A stretch of DNA of 41,664 nt, from assembly GCA_043802345.1 (NCBI GenBank), contig JAZDLC010000497.1:1-41664 (forward strand). Reading direction: 5' to 3'. Within the stretch, counting starts at the first letter, position 1. The number at the start of each line of letters is the position of its first letter. The DNA is from JAZDLC01 sp043802345 (lineage in GTDB: Bacteria > Planctomycetota > B15-G4 > JADJEK01). A program made the translations under genes and the position numbers. The notes beneath the pieces are model-generated. The model searched no databases and was not told the origin of the DNA. It saw nothing but the letters and a program-made list of their open reading frames with translations. Positions 39,655 to 41,664 of this stretch are shown in pieces.

Positions 39655-41664
39655 ATGTCTCAAAAGATGTTGATCAATGCGAGCGAGCCGGAGGAAATCC
39701 GGGTCGCCATTGTCGAGGGCAGCATCCTCGAGGAGTTCTATGTTGAGAGGATGTCGGTTCAGTCGGCCCTCGGGAATATCTACAAGGGCCGGGTGACCAA
39801 CGTGGAGCCGTCCATCGGGGCGGCCTTCGTGGAAATCGGCGGCTCAAGGCACGGCTTCCTGCATGTCTCTGACGTGATGGACGAGACCCAGGTCGACCTC
39901 GATGCAGAGCCGGTCGAGCTTCCAGAGCCGGCCGACTTCGTAGAGCCGGACGAATCTCTCGAGCCGGACGAGCCCCCGGAGCTGGACGAGACTGCCGAGC
40001 CGGAGGCGGCTTTCGTGCCGACAGAGCCTCCTCCGCTGGCCGTATCCCCCGATCCCGGTGACGCTCCAGACTTCCCCGAACCAGAGGAGGATTGGGACAG
40101 GTCACCATCCGTCTCCCCCGATCTGGACGAGCTGGCCGGGCCGGAGTCGGGTTTGGACAAAGAGGCGGATCCGGAAGTCGGACTGGATGGGTTTCCGGAA
40201 GCGGAGCCCGCAGATCCGGATGCTGGTGACGGACCTGCCGGAGATCCCCTCAGGGGGGAGATGACTGACGAACCCGACGATCCAGACGACTCCGATGAGT
40301 CCGGTGATCTGGAGGCGGCACGGGCGAGAGGCGCTTCGAAGGTGCGCTCCTCCGGCGGACGGCCGGACAAGGCCGCTCCCAGGCTGGCAGGAGCCTCCGC
40401 CGCCCGGGAGACCGGCGCGGGGAAGACTCCGAAGAAGAACATGAAGTCCCGGCAAATCCAGGATCTGCTGAGGAAGGGACAGGAGGTGATCGTCCAGGTC
40501 ACCAAGGACGGGATCGGAACCAAGGGACCGACCCTGACCACCTACATCTCTCTTCCGGGCCGGTACCTCGTGCTGATGCCGGGGCTGAACCGCAAGGGAG
40601 TCAGCCGCAAGATCGAAGACGGCAGGGAGCGAGACCGGCTGAAGAAAGTCCTGGCCCAGCTCGATGTCCGGGAGGGGCTCGGCTTCATCGTCCGCACCGC
40701 GGGGGTGGGCCATACCAAGGCAGCGCTTCAGAAGGACTATCGCTACCTGACCAAGCTCTGGGACGAGGTCGAGACGAGCGCGTCATCCGGCGCGGCTCCG
40801 AAAGAGCTGTATCGGGAGAGCGATCTGGTGATCCGAACGATCCGTGATGTGTATGGACCCGAGATGGGGGATATCATCATCGACAAGGACGACGTCGCTC
40901 GGAGGGCCCGGGAGTTCCTGGCGACGGTCATGCCGAAGGCGGTGCAGAGAGTCAAGCTCTACAACGGCGAGCGTCCCCTGTTCAACGCCTATGGCATCGA
41001 GGAGGAGATCGGCCGGCTGTTCATGCATCGAGTGGAGTTGCCGTCAGGCGGATCCCTGGTGGTGGAACAGACCGAGGCGCTCGTGGCCATCGACGTCAAC
41101 TCGGGGCGTTTCCGGGATGAAGACGACCTGGAGGAGACGGCCTACAAGATCAACCTGGAAGCCGCGGCGGCCATTGCCCGGCAGCTCAGGTTGCGTGACC
41201 TGGGCGGTGTGATCGTGGTCGATTTCATCGACATGCGGTCGGAGAAGCGCCGGCGTGGCGTGGAGCGGGCCTTCAAGAACGCTCTCAAGGATGACCGGGC
41301 CCGGATCAAGGTGGCCCGGATCTCGCCATTCGGGGTGATCGAGATGACCCGCCAGAGGGTGCGGCCGTCCCTGCGCCAGTCGATCTTCCAGCGTTGTCCG
41401 ACCTGCAGGGGGGCCGGCTACGTGGCGACGACGGAAACTCTCGAGCTGAATCTGGTGCGCCAGATCAAGCTGATGCTGGCCCGGAGGAACGCGGGGATCG
41501 ATGTCTACCTCAACCAGGAGAACGCGGAATACCTGATGAACGAGAAGCGGAGCGCTCTCCTGGCGCTCGAGGAAGATCATGGGAAGCCGGTTGTCCTGAG
41601 GCTCGAACCGGAGCTCCGGGGGGACGAATTCCGGATCGTTCCGCGGGACCAGAAGCAGCCGGGC
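39655..41664 (+). CDS. rng: Ribonuclease E/G family endoribonuclease, partial
   Basis: This is open for 670 codons from ATG 39655 (GGGAG 5 nt upstream) to the window end, so the C-terminus is missing. The N-terminal QKMLINASEPEEIRVAIVEG and GNIYKGRVTNVEPSIGAAFVEIG (in part) are the RNase E/G S1 domain start. The S1 domain is interrupted by about 186 acidic, Pro-rich residues (about 77-262), then resumes with QIQDLLRKGQEVIVQVTK. Catalytic metal ligands lie in VAIDVNSGRF (D480) and VVDFIDM (D523). The zinc-link CPTC is C581/C584. It matures rRNA and turns over mRNA. Whether it is E or G type cannot be decided. Confidence 0.93.
   Translation, partial: MSQKMLINASEPEEIRVAIVEGSILEEFYVERMSVQSALGNIYKGRVTNVEPSIGAAFVEIGGSRHGFLHVSDVMDETQVDLDAEPVELPEPADFVEPDESLEPDEPPELDETAEPEAAFVPTEPPPLAVSPDPGDAPDFPEPEEDWDRSPSVSPDLDELAGPESGLDKEADPEVGLDGFPEAEPADPDAGDGPAGDPLRGEMTDEPDDPDDSDESGDLEAARARGASKVRSSGGRPDKAAPRLAGASAARETGAGKTPKKNMKSRQIQDLLRKGQEVIVQVTKDGIGTKGPTLTTYISLPGRYLVLMPGLNRKGVSRKIEDGRERDRLKKVLAQLDVREGLGFIVRTAGVGHTKAALQKDYRYLTKLWDEVETSASSGAAPKELYRESDLVIRTIRDVYGPEMGDIIIDKDDVARRAREFLATVMPKAVQRVKLYNGERPLFNAYGIEEEIGRLFMHRVELPSGGSLVVEQTEALVAIDVNSGRFRDEDDLEETAYKINLEAAAAIARQLRLRDLGGVIVVDFIDMRSEKRRRGVERAFKNALKDDRARIKVARISPFGVIEMTRQRVRPSLRQSIFQRCPTCRGAGYVATTETLELNLVRQIKLMLARRNAGIDVYLNQENAEYLMNEKRSALLALEEDHGKPVVLRLEPELRGDEFRIVPRDQKQPG

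Overview
The window is high-GC bacterial chromosome, densely coded, with housekeeping genes, tRNAs and an SRP RNA. It is not obviously plasmid or phage. The best guess for the host is a planctomycete or a close relative. The reasons are the kinase with a DWG (not DFG) motif and a membrane-anchored C-terminal region, the large exported protein with carboxypeptidase-regulatory-like repeats, the YfhO-type membrane giants, the lysine-rich histone-H1-like peptide, and the combination of sigma-54, the PrkA/YhbH/SpoVR operon and type IV pilus assembly genes. This assignment is inference; no 16S rRNA gene is present.

Layout. (1) 1-5342, minus strand: a Ser/Thr kinase split by a frameshift near 1101 and cut by the window edge, an SLC13-type permease with RCK_C domains bracketed by two direct copies of an intergenic repeat, and an ECF sigma factor overlapping a putative membrane anti-sigma factor. 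(2) 5358-9137, minus strand: a YfhO-family membrane protein and trpS, tightly spaced upstream of the sigma factor. (3) 9199-18993: an exported carboxypeptidase-regulatory-like protein, then a surface-glycan type cluster on the minus strand (two methyltransferases, a UDP-galactopyranose-mutase-like flavoprotein, an ALG5/DPM1-like glycosyltransferase), with a second YfhO-family protein divergently on the plus strand. (4) 19122-24984: the stress/sporulation-associated operon prkA-yhbH-spoVR, continued by a translationally coupled RlmI-like rRNA methyltransferase. (5) 25.3-26.85 kb: a 48-residue lysine-rich H1-like peptide, tRNA-Arg(ACG) followed directly by tadA (the enzyme that edits that tRNA), two tRNA-Ser genes and the 4.5S SRP RNA. 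(6) 27336-33528: dnaX-ybaB-recR-rpoN-truA-hpf-ptsN-HPr, a replication/repair block running into the sigma-54/PTS-Ntr block. (7) 33745-38851: pilM-pilN-pilO/P-pilQ, with PilO and a PilP-like domain apparently fused. (8) 38921 to the end: a DUF2344 protein and an RNase E/G whose S1 domain carries an acidic insertion of about 186 residues; this gene runs off the window.

Two families of non-coding dispersed repeats stand out. One (about 140 bp) flanks the permease as direct repeats. The other is rich in the hexamer TACTCG (181 and 250 bp) and occurs as inverted copies at 11.7 kb and 25.1 kb, bracketing 13 kb that includes the glycan cluster and the prkA operon. I see no CRISPR array, transposase, integrase or prophage. 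I do not claim a wholly new system. The best candidates for something undescribed are the prkA-yhbH-spoVR-rRNA methyltransferase quartet, the paired YfhO/glycosyltransferase cluster, the two repeat families, the PilO-PilP fusion and the RNase E/G insertion.
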